NCBI RefSeq assembly: GCF_014192915.1
Contig: NZ_JACHYN010000009.1
Coordinates: 186,001 to 250,000 of the forward strand
Source: Azospirillum sp. OGB3
GTDB lineage: Bacteria > Pseudomonadota > Alphaproteobacteria > Azospirillales > Azospirillaceae
DNA length: 64,000 nt
Direction of reading: 5' to 3'
The notes under the pieces are model-generated. The model searched no databases. It was given only the letters and a program-made list of their open reading frames with translations, and was not told the DNA's origin. Shown here in pieces: positions 8,992 through 17,745 of the stretch (position 1 is its first letter; each line of letters opens with the position of its first letter). The position numbers were made by a program, and so were the translations under genes.

Positions 8992-10038
8992 ATGTCGAAG
9001 CTTAAGGTGGCAGTTGGGTTCCTTGCGACGTTCACTGCCGGTGTGGCGCTGGCCACCGCCGCGCAGGCCCGCGACCTGACGGTCGTGTCCTGGGGCGGCG
9101 CCTATCAGGAAGCCCAGAAGAAGGTCTATTTCGAGCCGTTCAAGAAGGCCGGCACCCCGATGAACGACGAGTCCTGGGACGGCGGCATCGGCGTGCTGCG
9201 CGCCAAGGTCCAGGGCGGTGCGGCGACCTGGGACGTCGTGCAGGTGGAAAGCGAGGAACTGGCCGTCGGTTGCGAAGAGGGCCTGTTCGAGACGATGGAG
9301 TTCAACCGGATCGGCGGCGAGCAGGCCTACCTGCCGCAGACCGTCGATGCCTGCGGCGTCGGCGCGATCGTGTACGACTTCGTCCTCGGCTACGACAAGG
9401 ACAAGCTGAAGGACGCGCCGAAGAGCTGGGCCGACTTCTTCGACACCACCAAGTTTCCGGGCAAGCGCGGCCTGCGCCAGGGCGCCAAGACCACCCTTGA
9501 GATCGCTCTGATGGCCGACGGCGTCGCGCCGAAGGACGTCTACAAGGTCCTGGGCACCGAAGAGGGCCTGGAGCGCGCGTTCAAAAAGCTGGACACCATC
9601 AAGAACGACATCGTCTGGTGGAAGGCCGGCGCCCAGCCGCCGCAGCTCCTGGCCTCGGGCGAGGTGGCGATGACCTCCGTCTACAACGGCCGCATCGACG
9701 CCGCCAACAAGGCCGAGAAGAAGAACTTCGGCATGGTGTGGAACGGCGCGCTCTACACCATCGACAGCTGGGTGATCCTGAAGGGCAGCCCGAACAAGGA
9801 GGCCGCATACAAGTTCCTCGATTTCGTCGGCAAGGCGGAGAACCAGGCCAAGCTGTCCGAGAACATCGCCTACGGCACCTCGAACAAGGACGCCCCGTCA
9901 AAGCTGGCCCCGGCCGTGCTGAAGGACCTGCCGACCGCCCCGGAAAACATGAAGAACGCGGTCGAGATCAGCGTTCCCTTCTGGCTGGAGAACATCGACC
10001 GCCTGACCGAGCGCTTCAACAAGTGGGCGGCGAAGTAA
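8992..10038 (+). CDS. Periplasmic polyamine-binding protein (PotD/PotF-like)
   Basis: This is a 348-residue extracellular solute-binding protein. The N-terminal signal peptide ends in ATAAQA, with cleavage probably before R28. The mature protein begins with TVVSWGGAYQEAQ, the first strand typical of the spermidine/putrescine binding family (class II periplasmic-binding fold). ATG at 8992 has GAAGGAACGGGG just upstream; an upstream in-frame ATG gives an implausible N-terminus. It would deliver polyamine or a related amine to the permeases encoded next. A palindromic repeat between this gene and the first permease may give the binding protein higher expression than the membrane components. The exact ligand cannot be read. 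Confidence 0.92.
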   Translation: MSKLKVAVGFLATFTAGVALATAAQARDLTVVSWGGAYQEAQKKVYFEPFKKAGTPMNDESWDGGIGVLRAKVQGGAATWDVVQVESEELAVGCEEGLFETMEFNRIGGEQAYLPQTVDACGVGAIVYDFVLGYDKDKLKDAPKSWADFFDTTKFPGKRGLRQGAKTTLEIALMADGVAPKDVYKVLGTEEGLERAFKKLDTIKNDIVWWKAGAQPPQLLASGEVAMTSVYNGRIDAANKAEKKNFGMVWNGALYTIDSWVILKGSPNKEAAYKFLDFVGKAENQAKLSENIAYGTSNKDAPSKLAPAVLKDLPTAPENMKNAVEISVPFWLENIDRLTERFNKWAAK

Positions 10039-10051
10039 GCCGCTGAGCAGA

Positions 10052-10138
10052 GCCCCCACCCTAACCCTCCCCCGCTGACGCAGGGGAGGGAATCAATCTC
10101 CCTCCCCCGCGGAAGCGGGGGAGGGCCGGGGTGGGGGC
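10052..10138. repeat. Type II palindromic intergenic repeat, copy 1
   Basis: The outer arms GCCCCCACCC and GGGTGGGGGC enclose two inner hairpins built from CCCTCCCCCGC-type and GGGGGAGGG-type strings. A related copy is at 62735. It sits inside the transporter operon between the binding protein and the first permease, a usual place for mRNA-stabilising stem-loops. Confidence 0.75.
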
Positions 10139-10191
10139 CCACCTCGACCACCCCGCACACGTCTCTACCGCATTTTCGAAATAGGCCGCCC

Positions 10192-11454
10192 ATGACAGCC
10201 GCGTTCGTCGCCGGCGCCGATGCGTCGTCCGAGGTGCCTCTCAAGCGCCGCCTGAAACGGGCGGAGCGGACGCGCCGGCTCAAGGCCCTGGCGCTGATCC
10301 TGCCGCTCCTCCTCTTCCTGCTCTTCACCTTCCTCGGTCCCATCGCCGGCATGCTCTGGCGCTCGGTCGACGACTGGGAGGTGCGTCAGGTCCTGCCCCA
10401 CACCGTCGCGGCCCTGGCCGACTGGGACGGCAAGGACGTTCCGGGCGAGCCGGCCTTCGCCGCGCTGGCCGGCGACATCCGCACGGCGCGCGACGCCGGC
10501 ACCGTCGCCATCGCGTCCAAGCGGCTGAACTACGCGCTGAACGGCTTCCGCACCATCATGTCGGGCACGGCGCGCAACCTGAAGGCCCTGCCCGAACCCG
10601 GCACCGCCAAGGACACGCTGATCGGCATCAACCCGGCCTGGGGCGAACGCGCCACCTGGGCGGCGATCAAGGGCGCCAGCGGGCCGCTCACCAGCTTCTA
10701 CCTGCTGGGGGCGCTCGACCTGACGCGCAACCTGGACGGCGCCATCGTCGCCGCCCCCGAGGAGCAGGCGATCTACCGCGACGTCTTCGGCCGCACCTTC
10801 ACCATCAGCCTGGGCGTGACGGTCCTCTGCCTGATCCTGGGCTTCCCGGTCGCCTACATGCTGGCGACGCTGCCCACGGGCCAGTCGAACGTGCTGATGA
10901 TCTTCGTGCTGCTGCCCTTCTGGACCTCGCTTCTGGTGCGCACCTGCGCCTGGATCGTCGTGCTGCAGAGCGAGGGCATCGTCAACGACAGCCTGCGCTG
11001 GATCGGCCTGATCGACGAGCCGCTGCGCCTGATCTACAACCGCTTCGGCGTCTATGTGGCGATGACGCATGTGCTGCTGCCCTTCATGATCCTGCCGCTC
11101 TACAGCAGCATGCGGTCGATCTCCCCGGCCTACATGCGGGCCGCGGCGTCGCTCGGCGCTTCGCCGGTCACCGCCTTCCTGCGCATCTACCTGCCGCAGA
11201 CCGTGCCCGGCATCGGGGCGGGCAGCCTGCTCGTCTTCATTCTGGCCATCGGCTACTACATCACGCCGGCCCTGGTGGGCGGAGCCGCCGACCAGATGAT
11301 CAGCTACTTCATCGCCTTCTACACGACGGAAACCGTCAACTGGGGTCTGGCCTCGGCGCTGGGTGCCGTGCTTCTGCTCGCCACGCTGCTGCTGGCCGTC
11401 GTCTATGGAAAGCTGGTCCACGGCCAGCAGGTCACGGGAGGGATGAAGAATTGA
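10192..11454 (+). CDS. ABC transporter permease (PotB-like) with large periplasmic insertion
   Basis: This 420-residue inner-membrane permease belongs to the binding-protein-dependent transport family. One transmembrane helix (about 32-54) is followed by about 140 mainly hydrophilic residues, presumably periplasmic, then five helices from about 200 onward. The EAA loop contacting the ATPase is visible near residues 314-335 (AAASLGASPVTAFLRIYLPQ). PotB itself is about 280 residues; the difference is the insertion after the first helix, which is common in one alphaproteobacterial subgroup. The last codon overlaps the TTG start of the next permease. It acts with the second permease as the transmembrane channel. 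Confidence 0.92.
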   Translation: MTAAFVAGADASSEVPLKRRLKRAERTRRLKALALILPLLLFLLFTFLGPIAGMLWRSVDDWEVRQVLPHTVAALADWDGKDVPGEPAFAALAGDIRTARDAGTVAIASKRLNYALNGFRTIMSGTARNLKALPEPGTAKDTLIGINPAWGERATWAAIKGASGPLTSFYLLGALDLTRNLDGAIVAAPEEQAIYRDVFGRTFTISLGVTVLCLILGFPVAYMLATLPTGQSNVLMIFVLLPFWTSLLVRTCAWIVVLQSEGIVNDSLRWIGLIDEPLRLIYNRFGVYVAMTHVLLPFMILPLYSSMRSISPAYMRAAASLGASPVTAFLRIYLPQTVPGIGAGSLLVFILAIGYYITPALVGGAADQMISYFIAFYTTETVNWGLASALGAVLLLATLLLAVVYGKLVHGQQVTGGMKN

Positions 11455-12281
11455 GCGACAACCACGCCCCCCGCACCGCCAGCCAGCGCGTCGCCTGGAT
11501 CACCACCGTGGTCGTCGCCTCGCTGGTGCTGGTCTTCCTGATGGCGCCGATCCTGGCGATCATGCCGCTGTCCTTCAGCTCCGGCTCCTACCTGACCTAC
11601 CCGCTGCCGGGCCTGTCGCTGCGCTGGTACGAAGACTTCCTGAACTCCCCGCGCTGGGTGTCGTCGCTGAAGAACAGCGTCATCATCGGGGTGGCCTCGA
11701 CCATCCTGTCGATGGTTCTGGGCACGCTCGCCTCGCTCGGCCTCGCCCAGTGGAAGAGCAAGTTCAAGCCGCTGGTGCTGGCCATCGTGCTGTCGCCGGT
11801 CGTCGTGCCGGGCGTCATCACCGCGGTCGGCCTGTACTTCTTCTTCGCGCCGCTGGGCCTGACCGGCAGCTACGCCGGGCTGATCCTGGCGCACACCGCG
11901 CTGTCCACACCCTTCGTGGTCATCACGGTCAGCGCGACGCTGCAGAGCTTCGACATGAACCTGGCGCGGGCCGCGGCCTCGCTCGGCGCCTCGCCGATCT
12001 ACGCGTTCCGCCGGGTGATCCTGCCGCTGATCCTGCCGGGTCTGGCCTCGGGCGCCCTGTTCGCCTTCGCCACCAGCTTCGACGAGGTGGTGGTGGTGCT
12101 GTTCATGGCGGGTCCGGAGCAGCGCACCCTGCCCCGCGAGATGTTCAGCGGCATCCGCGAGAACATCAGCCCGACCATCACGGCGGCGGCGGTGATCCTG
12201 ACGACCATCTCGGTCATCCTGCTCGCCACGCTGGAGGCGCTGCGCCGCCGCAACGAGCGGCTGAAGGGCAACCTGCGCTGA
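11451..12281 (+). CDS. ABC transporter permease (PotC-like)
   Basis: The second permease has 276 residues with six hydrophobic helices and an EAA loop near 174-193 (AAASLGASPIYAFRRVILPL). It starts with TTG at 11451, overlapping the upstream TGA as TTGA, with GGAGGG shortly before, so it is translationally coupled to the first permease. It completes the ATPase, binding protein and permease set for polyamine-type uptake. The gene ends just before a terminator hairpin shared with the convergent XRE-cupin regulator. Confidence 0.93.
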   Translation: MSDNHAPRTASQRVAWITTVVVASLVLVFLMAPILAIMPLSFSSGSYLTYPLPGLSLRWYEDFLNSPRWVSSLKNSVIIGVASTILSMVLGTLASLGLAQWKSKFKPLVLAIVLSPVVVPGVITAVGLYFFFAPLGLTGSYAGLILAHTALSTPFVVITVSATLQSFDMNLARAAASLGASPIYAFRRVILPLILPGLASGALFAFATSFDEVVVVLFMAGPEQRTLPREMFSGIRENISPTITAAAVILTTISVILLATLEALRRRNERLKGNLR

Positions 12282-12285
12282 CATG

Positions 12286-12325
12286 AAAAAGCCGGGCGGC
12301 CCGATGGGCGGCCCGGCCTTTCCTC
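12286..12325. terminator. Terminator between convergent genes
   Basis: The stem GCCGGGC/GCCCGGC (12291-12297 with 12311-12317) has an inner GCCC-GAT-GGGC hairpin. It is flanked by five A on the left, giving a good T-run for the minus-strand regulator, and by CCTTTCC on the right, a weaker tail for the permease. Confidence 0.7.
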
Positions 12326-12343
12326 AAATCCGGTGGAGTGATG

Positions 12344-12928
12344 TCACAGGTACGGCGGGGTGCAGGCGCTGATGATTTCGCATTCCTCGTCGCCGACGTT
12401 GCGGAAGCGGTGCGGAATGCGGCTGTCGAACAGATAGGCGTCGCCGGGACCGAGGATCTCCTTGCGGTCGCCGACCGTCAGCTCGATCCGGCCCTTGATG
12501 ACGACGCCGCCCTCCTCCGATTCATGCTGGAGCATGGTGCGCCCGCCGGTGTCGGCGCCGGGGGCGTATCGCTCGTGCAAGACCTGGAGGTTGCGGCCGT
12601 GCAGGTCGCCGACCTGCCGGAAGGACATGAAGCCGACCCGGCTCTTCACCAATCCGGTCAGTTCGACCAGATCGCTGCCCTTGAAGAAGATCTGCTCGCG
12701 CGGCGGCAGGTCGTCGGAGGAGAAGAACTCCGCCAGGGTCATCGGAATGCCCTGGAGCACCTTGCGCAACGAGGAGACGGACGGGCTGCACCGGTTCTGC
12801 TCGATCAGCGAGATGGTGCCGTTGGTCACGCCCGCCCGTTGCGCCAACTGGCGCTGGGACAGGGCGTGCGCTTCGCGAACCTGCTTCAGGCGCGCGCCCA
12901 CGTTGAAATCGACAGCGTCCACATCCAT
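12344..12928 (-). CDS. XRE-cupin regulator, PuuR-like
   Basis: This is a 194-residue two-domain regulator. The N-terminal XRE helix-turn-helix (about 10-64, with LSQRQLAQRAGVTNGTISLI) is joined to a C-terminal cupin barrel (about 115-190). This architecture and length match PuuR, the repressor of putrescine catabolism in enterobacteria. It is divergent from gabD, with a perfect 16-bp palindrome in the gap, and nearly the same palindrome precedes the upstream polyamine transporter operon. I infer that it represses both until putrescine or a derivative binds. Other XRE-cupin proteins sense other small molecules, so the effector is unproven. Confidence 0.9.
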   Translation of the reverse strand: MDVDAVDFNVGARLKQVREAHALSQRQLAQRAGVTNGTISLIEQNRCSPSVSSLRKVLQGIPMTLAEFFSSDDLPPREQIFFKGSDLVELTGLVKSRVGFMSFRQVGDLHGRNLQVLHERYAPGADTGGRTMLQHESEEGGVVIKGRIELTVGDRKEILGPGDAYLFDSRIPHRFRNVGDEECEIISACTPPYL

Positions 12929-13010
12929 GGATCGGTTCCTCGCTCCTGACCGGAAGGCATACCGGATTCGCGTGTGTGCGTCATCAAAAACTCAACACCC
13001 GATTAGGGTT

Positions 13011-13026
13011 GTTTAATTTATTAAAC
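13011..13026. promoter_or_regulatory. Palindromic operator between the XRE-cupin gene and gabD
   Basis: GTTTAATTTATTAAAC is a perfect inverted repeat (6-bp arms, spacer TTTA). It lies 43 bp before the gabD start and 83 bp before the regulator start, so one bound dimer could act on both promoters. It matches the site at 7677-7692 at 14 of 16 positions. Confidence 0.65.
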
Positions 13027-13068
13027 ATGGGTACGCTCCCTTCACATCGCAAATCGAGGCTGATTCCC

Positions 13069-14529
13069 ATGCTGTCGCTGAACGACCAGAGCCTTCTTCG
13101 GACACAAGCCTATGTGAACGGCGCGTGGCGCGACGCCTTCTCCGGCAAGACCTTCGCGGTCACCAACCCGGCGACGGGCGAGGAGCTGGCCCAGGTCGCC
13201 GACGTCGGCGCGGAAGAGACGCGGCAGGCCATCAACGCCGCCGACGCCGCCCTGCCGGCGTGGCGCGCCAAGACCGCGAAGGAGCGCGCGGCCATCCTGC
13301 GCCGCTGGTTCGAGCTGATCATGGCGGCGCAGGAGGATCTGGCCGTTCTGATGACCCTGGAGCAGGGCAAGCCGCTGGCCGAGGCCCGCGGCGAGGTCGC
13401 CTACGGCGCCAGCTTCATCGAGTGGTTCGCCGAGGAGGGCAAGCGCGTCTACGGCGACGTGATCCCCAGCTTCGCCGACAACAAGCGCATCGTCGTCCTG
13501 AAGGAGCCGATCGGCGTCGTCGCGGCGATCACCCCGTGGAACTTCCCCAACGCGATGATCACCCGCAAGGTCGGCCCGGCGCTGGCCGCCGGCTGCACCA
13601 TCGTGGTCAAGCCGGCGGAGGACACCCCGCTGTCCGCCCTGGCGCTGGCCGAGCTGGCCGAGCGCGCGGGCGTCCCGGCCGGTGTGTTTAACATCGTCAC
13701 CGGGTCCGACCCGGTCGCCATCGGCGGCGAGCTGACCGCCAGCCCGATCGTGCGCAAGCTGTCCTTCACCGGCTCGACCGAGGTCGGCAAGATCCTGATG
13801 CGCCAGTCCGCCGACACGGTGAAGAAGGTGTCGCTGGAGCTGGGCGGCAACGCGCCCTTCATTGTGTTCGACGATGCCGACCTGGACGAGGCGGTCAAGG
13901 GCGCGCTCGCGTCCAAGTACCGCAACTCCGGCCAGACCTGCGTCTGCGCGAACCGCCTGCTGGTCCAGGCCGGCGTCTACGACGCCTTCGCCGCCAAGCT
14001 GGCCGAGGCGGTGAAGCAGATCCGCGTCGGCAACGGCATGGAGGCCGGAGTCACCCAGGGCCCGATGATCAACGGCCAGGCCGTCGAGAAGGTCGAGGAG
14101 CTGATGGGCGACGCGCTGGCCAAGGGCGCCAAGGTCGCGCTCGGCGGCAAGCGGCACGCGATGGGCGGCACCTTCTTCGAGCCGACGATCCTGACCGGCG
14201 TCACCACCGAGATGCGCGTGGCCCGCGAGGAGATCTTCGGCCCGGTGGCCCCGCTGTTCAAGTTCGAGACGGAAGCCGACGCCATCCGCATGGCGAACGA
14301 CACCGAATTCGGTCTGGCGGCCTATTTCTACAGCCGGGACATCGGCCGGGTGTGGCGTGTGGCCGAGCAGCTCGAATACGGGATGGTCGGCATCAACGAA
14401 GGCATCCTGTCGACCGAGGTCGCGCCGTTCGGCGGCATCAAGCAGTCGGGCATCGGGCGGGAAGGCTCCAAGTACGGTGTGGAGGACTTCCTGGAGATCA
14501 AGTACCTGTGCGTCGGCCTGGGCGCCTGA
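13069..14529 (+). CDS. gabD: Succinate-semialdehyde dehydrogenase
   Basis: This 486-residue aldehyde dehydrogenase oxidises succinate semialdehyde to succinate with NAD(P)+, the last step of GABA and putrescine breakdown. The TPWNFP cofactor motif (155-160), catalytic base Glu257 in LELGGNAPF, and nucleophile Cys291 in SGQTCVCANR are all present. The Cys-x-Cys arrangement is typical of the GabD group. ATG at 13069 has GAGG upstream; an earlier in-frame ATG at 12976 would place the operator palindrome inside the coding region, so I reject it. gabT follows 28 bp later and a PuuR-like regulator is divergent. Confidence 0.94.
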   Translation: MLSLNDQSLLRTQAYVNGAWRDAFSGKTFAVTNPATGEELAQVADVGAEETRQAINAADAALPAWRAKTAKERAAILRRWFELIMAAQEDLAVLMTLEQGKPLAEARGEVAYGASFIEWFAEEGKRVYGDVIPSFADNKRIVVLKEPIGVVAAITPWNFPNAMITRKVGPALAAGCTIVVKPAEDTPLSALALAELAERAGVPAGVFNIVTGSDPVAIGGELTASPIVRKLSFTGSTEVGKILMRQSADTVKKVSLELGGNAPFIVFDDADLDEAVKGALASKYRNSGQTCVCANRLLVQAGVYDAFAAKLAEAVKQIRVGNGMEAGVTQGPMINGQAVEKVEELMGDALAKGAKVALGGKRHAMGGTFFEPTILTGVTTEMRVAREEIFGPVAPLFKFETEADAIRMANDTEFGLAAYFYSRDIGRVWRVAEQLEYGMVGINEGILSTEVAPFGGIKQSGIGREGSKYGVEDFLEIKYLCVGLGA

Positions 14530-14557
14530 CGCCATCCTTTCCAATCGGGGGTTTGAG

Positions 14558-15844
14558 ATGAGCAACCAGTCCTTCCAGGATCGTCGCAACGCCGCCGTTC
14601 CGCGCGGCCTCGCCAACGCCATGCCGGTCTATGTCGACCGCGCCGAAAACGCCGAGCTGTGGGACGTCGAGGGCAACCGCTTCATCGACTTCGCCGGCGG
14701 CATCGCGGTGCTGAACACCGGCCACCGCCATCCGAAGATCATCGAGGCGGTGAAGGCCCAGCTCGACCGCTTCACCCACACCTGCGCGATGGTCACGCCC
14801 TACGAGTCCTTCGTGACCCTGGCGGAGCGGCTGAACGCGCTGGTGCCGGGCTCCACGCCGAAGAAGACCGCCTTCTTCACCACCGGCGCCGAAGCCGTCG
14901 AGAACGCGGTGAAGATCGCCCGCGCCCACACGGGCCGTCCGGGTGTGATCGCCTTCTCCGGCGCCTTCCACGGCCGCACGCTGCTGGCGATGGCGCTGAC
15001 CGGCAAGGTCGTGCCCTACAAGGTCGGCTTCGGCCCCTTCCCGGCCGAGGTCTACCACGCGCCCTTCCCCAACGCCTACCGCGGGGTCAGCGTCCAGGAC
15101 AGCCTGAAGGCGCTGGAGCAGCTGTTCAAGTCGGACGTGGACGCCACCCGCGTCGCCGCGATCATCGTGGAGCCGGTGCAGGGTGAGGGCGGCTTCAACA
15201 TCGCCCCGCCGGAGTTCCTGCAGGCACTGCGCAAGATCTGCGACGACAACGGCATCCTGCTGATCATCGACGAGATCCAGACCGGCTTCGCCCGCACCGG
15301 CAAGATGTTCGCCATCGAGCATTCCGGCGTCGAGCCCGACCTGATGACCATGGCGAAGAGCCTGGCCGGCGGTTTCCCGCTGTCGGCGGTCACCGGCAAG
15401 GCGGAGATCATGGACGCCCCGATCCCCGGCGGCATCGGGGGCACCTACGCCGGCAGCCCGCTGGCGACCACCGCGGCGCTGGCCGTGCTGGACGTCATCG
15501 AGGAGGAGAAGCTGATCCAGCGCTCCAACGACCTGGGCGAGCGCATCGCCGGCCGCTTCCGCACCATGGCCCAGCGCAACACGCTGTCGGTGATCGGCGA
15601 CGTGCGCAACCTGGGCGGCATGATCGCCATGGAGCTGGTGAAGGACCGCGGCACCAAGGAGCCGGCGGCGGAGCTGACCAAGGCGCTGGTCGCCAAGGCG
15701 GCGGAGAAGGGCCTCGTCCTGCTGTCCTGCGGCACCTACGGCAACGTGATCCGCATCCTGGTTCCGCTGACCGCGTCGGACGCGCTGGTGGACGAGGGCC
15801 TGGACATCATCGAGCGCTCCCTGGAGGAGCTGGTTTCGGCCTGA
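14558..15844 (+). CDS. gabT: 4-aminobutyrate aminotransferase
   Basis: This 428-residue PLP enzyme of aminotransferase class III transfers the amino group of GABA to 2-oxoglutarate, giving succinate semialdehyde for GabD. Key residues are Asp238 in IIDEIQTGF, which contacts the pyridine ring, and the PLP lysine Lys267 in MTMAKSLAGGFP. The ATG at 14558 follows a GGGGG-containing ribosome site and lies 28 bp after gabD, in the same operon. A terminator hairpin follows the stop. 5-Aminovalerate is another possible substrate, which would link this operon to the glutarate module upstream in the window, since 5-aminovalerate catabolism yields glutarate. Confidence 0.94.
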   Translation: MSNQSFQDRRNAAVPRGLANAMPVYVDRAENAELWDVEGNRFIDFAGGIAVLNTGHRHPKIIEAVKAQLDRFTHTCAMVTPYESFVTLAERLNALVPGSTPKKTAFFTTGAEAVENAVKIARAHTGRPGVIAFSGAFHGRTLLAMALTGKVVPYKVGFGPFPAEVYHAPFPNAYRGVSVQDSLKALEQLFKSDVDATRVAAIIVEPVQGEGGFNIAPPEFLQALRKICDDNGILLIIDEIQTGFARTGKMFAIEHSGVEPDLMTMAKSLAGGFPLSAVTGKAEIMDAPIPGGIGGTYAGSPLATTAALAVLDVIEEEKLIQRSNDLGERIAGRFRTMAQRNTLSVIGDVRNLGGMIAMELVKDRGTKEPAAELTKALVAKAAEKGLVLLSCGTYGNVIRILVPLTASDALVDEGLDIIERSLEELVSA

Positions 15845-15886
15845 GGCCGCGACCTGATTTTTCACTGAAGTCCCCAGACTGCACGC

Positions 15887-15920
15887 CCTCCTTCCCACAT
15901 GGGGAGGAGGGTTTCTTTTT
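15887..15920 (+). terminator. Rho-independent terminator of gabDT
   Basis: The ten-base arms 15887-15896 and 15901-15910 (CCTCCTTCCC and GGGGAGGAGG, one mismatch) have loop ACAT and are followed by GTTTCTTTTT. Confidence 0.8.
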
Positions 15921-15975
15921 GTGCGCCCGCCCGCCCACGCTTTAGGATGAGGGCGCGGAACGGAGGGGCAAGCGC

Positions 15976-16860
15976 ATGGCCGGCGGGATCGACATCGTCA
16001 TCATCAAGAAGAGCGGCCTGGGCGACGCCGGGGCCAGCGTCTTCGGCGAGGTCGCGGAAACCCTGCGCTTCGCGCTGCGCCGCCTGGGCATCGACGCGGA
16101 GATCGTGTGGAACCGCGTCGGCCGCCGGCGCCGCGCCATCGTCCTGGGCGGGCACGACCTGACGCCGGAGGAAGGCGACCGGCTGCCCAGCGGCACCATC
16201 CTGTACAATCTGGAGCAGATCGCCACGCTGCACCCGCGCAACGCCCATTACCTGGACCTGCTGCGCCGCTGCCGGGTGTGGGACTACAGCCTGCGCAACA
16301 TCGCCGAACTGGCCGGCCAGGGCATCCGGGCGCGCCTCGTCCCCATCGGGCATGTGGACGAGATGACCCGCATCCCCAACAGCCCCGCCCCCGGCATCGA
16401 CGTGCTGTTCTACGGCGCGGTGAACCCGCGCCGCCGCGCCATCCTCGACGCGCTGGGCGAGCGCGGGCTGACCGTGGTCGCCCTCCAGCATTATTATGGA
16501 GCGTTGCGCGACGGCTTCATCGCCGATGCGAAGCTGGTGCTGAACCTGCATTACTACGAGGCGGGCATCTTCGAGATCGTCCGCGTCTCCCACCTGCTGT
16601 CCAACCGCAAGGCGGTGCTGGCCGAGCGCCACCCCGACACCGAGATCGACTCAGACCTGCTCGACGCCATGGCCTTCGCCCCCTACGACGGGCTGGTCGC
16701 GGCGGCCTGCGCGCTGGTCGCCGACGGTGCGCGGCGCGAGGCGCTGGCCGAGGCGGGATACCGGCGCATGAGGGAGCGGGACGCGGCGGCGCTGATGCGC
16801 GGCGCCGCCGCGGACCTTGGGCTTTCACACAGCGAGGCCGGCGTGCTCACCGGCCCCTGA
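15976..16860 (+). CDS. GT-B-like glycosyltransferase or related protein
   Basis: This is a 294-residue soluble protein with GGAGGGG before the ATG. The pattern of strands (an IVIIKKSG start, then ILYNLEQI, VWDYSLRN, IDVLFYGAVNPRRRAIL and VLNLHYYEAGIFEIVRVSHLLSNRKAVLAE split across the second half) resembles family 1-like and CgeB-like GT-B proteins. In these the C-terminal Glu-containing segment (YEAGIFEIVR) binds the sugar nucleotide. I cannot name the acceptor or donor. It is isolated between the gabDT terminator and a leftward operon, so context gives no further clue. The fold-level call is moderately safe. Confidence 0.65.
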   Translation: MAGGIDIVIIKKSGLGDAGASVFGEVAETLRFALRRLGIDAEIVWNRVGRRRRAIVLGGHDLTPEEGDRLPSGTILYNLEQIATLHPRNAHYLDLLRRCRVWDYSLRNIAELAGQGIRARLVPIGHVDEMTRIPNSPAPGIDVLFYGAVNPRRRAILDALGERGLTVVALQHYYGALRDGFIADAKLVLNLHYYEAGIFEIVRVSHLLSNRKAVLAERHPDTEIDSDLLDAMAFAPYDGLVAAACALVADGARREALAEAGYRRMRERDAAALMRGAAADLGLSHSEAGVLTGP

Positions 16861-16869
16861 GGGGGGCGC

Positions 16870-17235
16870 TCACAGCTCGACGACCGGCGCGAAGCCGCCG
16901 AAGATCATCCGCTTTCCGTCGAAGGGCATCGGATTCTTCTCAGGGCTGAACCGCTCGTCGGTCTTCATCAGCTCCTCGATCCGCCCCATGGCGGCGTCCC
17001 GCGTCGCCTTGTCCGGCCATTCGATCCAGGAGAAGGCGACCGTCTCGTCGTCCGTCGCCTGCACCGCCCGGCGGAAATCGGTGAGCTTGCCGTTGGGCAC
17101 GTCGTCGCCCCAGCATTCGATGATGCGCGTCGCGCCAAGCTCCTTGAACAGAACGTCGATCGTGTTCGCGTGGTCGATGAAGGCCTGCTTGTTGGCCGTC
17201 GGCACCGCGATGACGAACCCGTCGATGTAGCTCAT
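16870..17235 (-). CDS. DUF1428 family protein
   Basis: This is a 121-residue protein of the DUF1428 family, recognised from the start MSYIDGFVIAVP and the later FSWIEWPDKATRDAAMGRI and MPFDGKRMIFGGF. It has a ferredoxin-like (dimeric alpha/beta barrel) fold with no known reaction. It is the last gene of a four-gene leftward operon led by a TetR regulator, with AHSA1-like and PhnB/VOC-like proteins between. Such sets of small proteins often travel together, but their shared role is unknown. Confidence 0.88.
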   Translation of the reverse strand: MSYIDGFVIAVPTANKQAFIDHANTIDVLFKELGATRIIECWGDDVPNGKLTDFRRAVQATDDETVAFSWIEWPDKATRDAAMGRIEELMKTDERFSPEKNPMPFDGKRMIFGGFAPVVEL

Positions 17236-17276
17236 GTCGTTCCTCCCCTTCTTGTTTGACGCTTCGGCCCCGTCCG

Positions 17277-17711
17277 TCAGGACGCCGCCGCGCCTGGGTC
17301 CTTCGCGCCGGTGTGGTTCAGCATCCAGGGCGTGCCGAAGCGGTCGGTGAACATGGCGAAGCGCTCGGCCCAGAAGGTCTCGCCCGGCGCCATCTCCACG
17401 GATCGGGCGTCCTTGGCGAGCGCGTCGTACACACGGTCGAACTCGGCGAGCGACGGCGGAGCGATCTGCACCCGGAAGCCCTGAGGCGTGCTGTACATGC
17501 AGTCCGACGAGTCGGAGGCCATCACCGTGGTCGCCCCCAGCTTCACCATCATGTTCATCACGAGCTGGTCGTCGCCGGGCATCCGGCTGTCCGCATCCGG
17601 GGCGTCGCCGTTGCGGAACACATAGACGATTTCGCCGCCGAGGGTTTCGGCGTAGTGGGTCATCGCTTCCAGGCAGGTCCCGTTGAAGAACAGGTAGATC
17701 GTCGGTTCCAT
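17277..17711 (-). CDS. VOC-family protein, PhnB-like
   Basis: This 144-residue protein has the vicinal oxygen chelate fold of the PhnB/glyoxalase-like group. Diagnostic segments are IYLFFNGTCLEAMTHYAETL at the N-terminus, VMASDSSDCM in the middle and the C-terminal MFTDRFGTPWMLNH. Family members are often annotated as 3-demethylubiquinone methyltransferase-like, but most have no proven activity. It lies between the AHSA1-like gene (34 bp upstream) and the DUF1428 gene (41 bp downstream) in the TetR-led operon. Confidence 0.88.
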   Translation of the reverse strand: MEPTIYLFFNGTCLEAMTHYAETLGGEIVYVFRNGDAPDADSRMPGDDQLVMNMMVKLGATTVMASDSSDCMYSTPQGFRVQIAPPSLAEFDRVYDALAKDARSVEMAPGETFWAERFAMFTDRFGTPWMLNHTGAKDPGAAAS

Positions 17712-17745
17712 GGTTTCGTTTCCTCCCGGTCAGAGTGTTCTTGTG

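Noticed and set aside
10165..11421. 418-codon minus-strand frame
   Set aside because: It is the antisense shadow of the PotB-like permease, rich in Gln, Arg, Asp and Gly with no family pattern.
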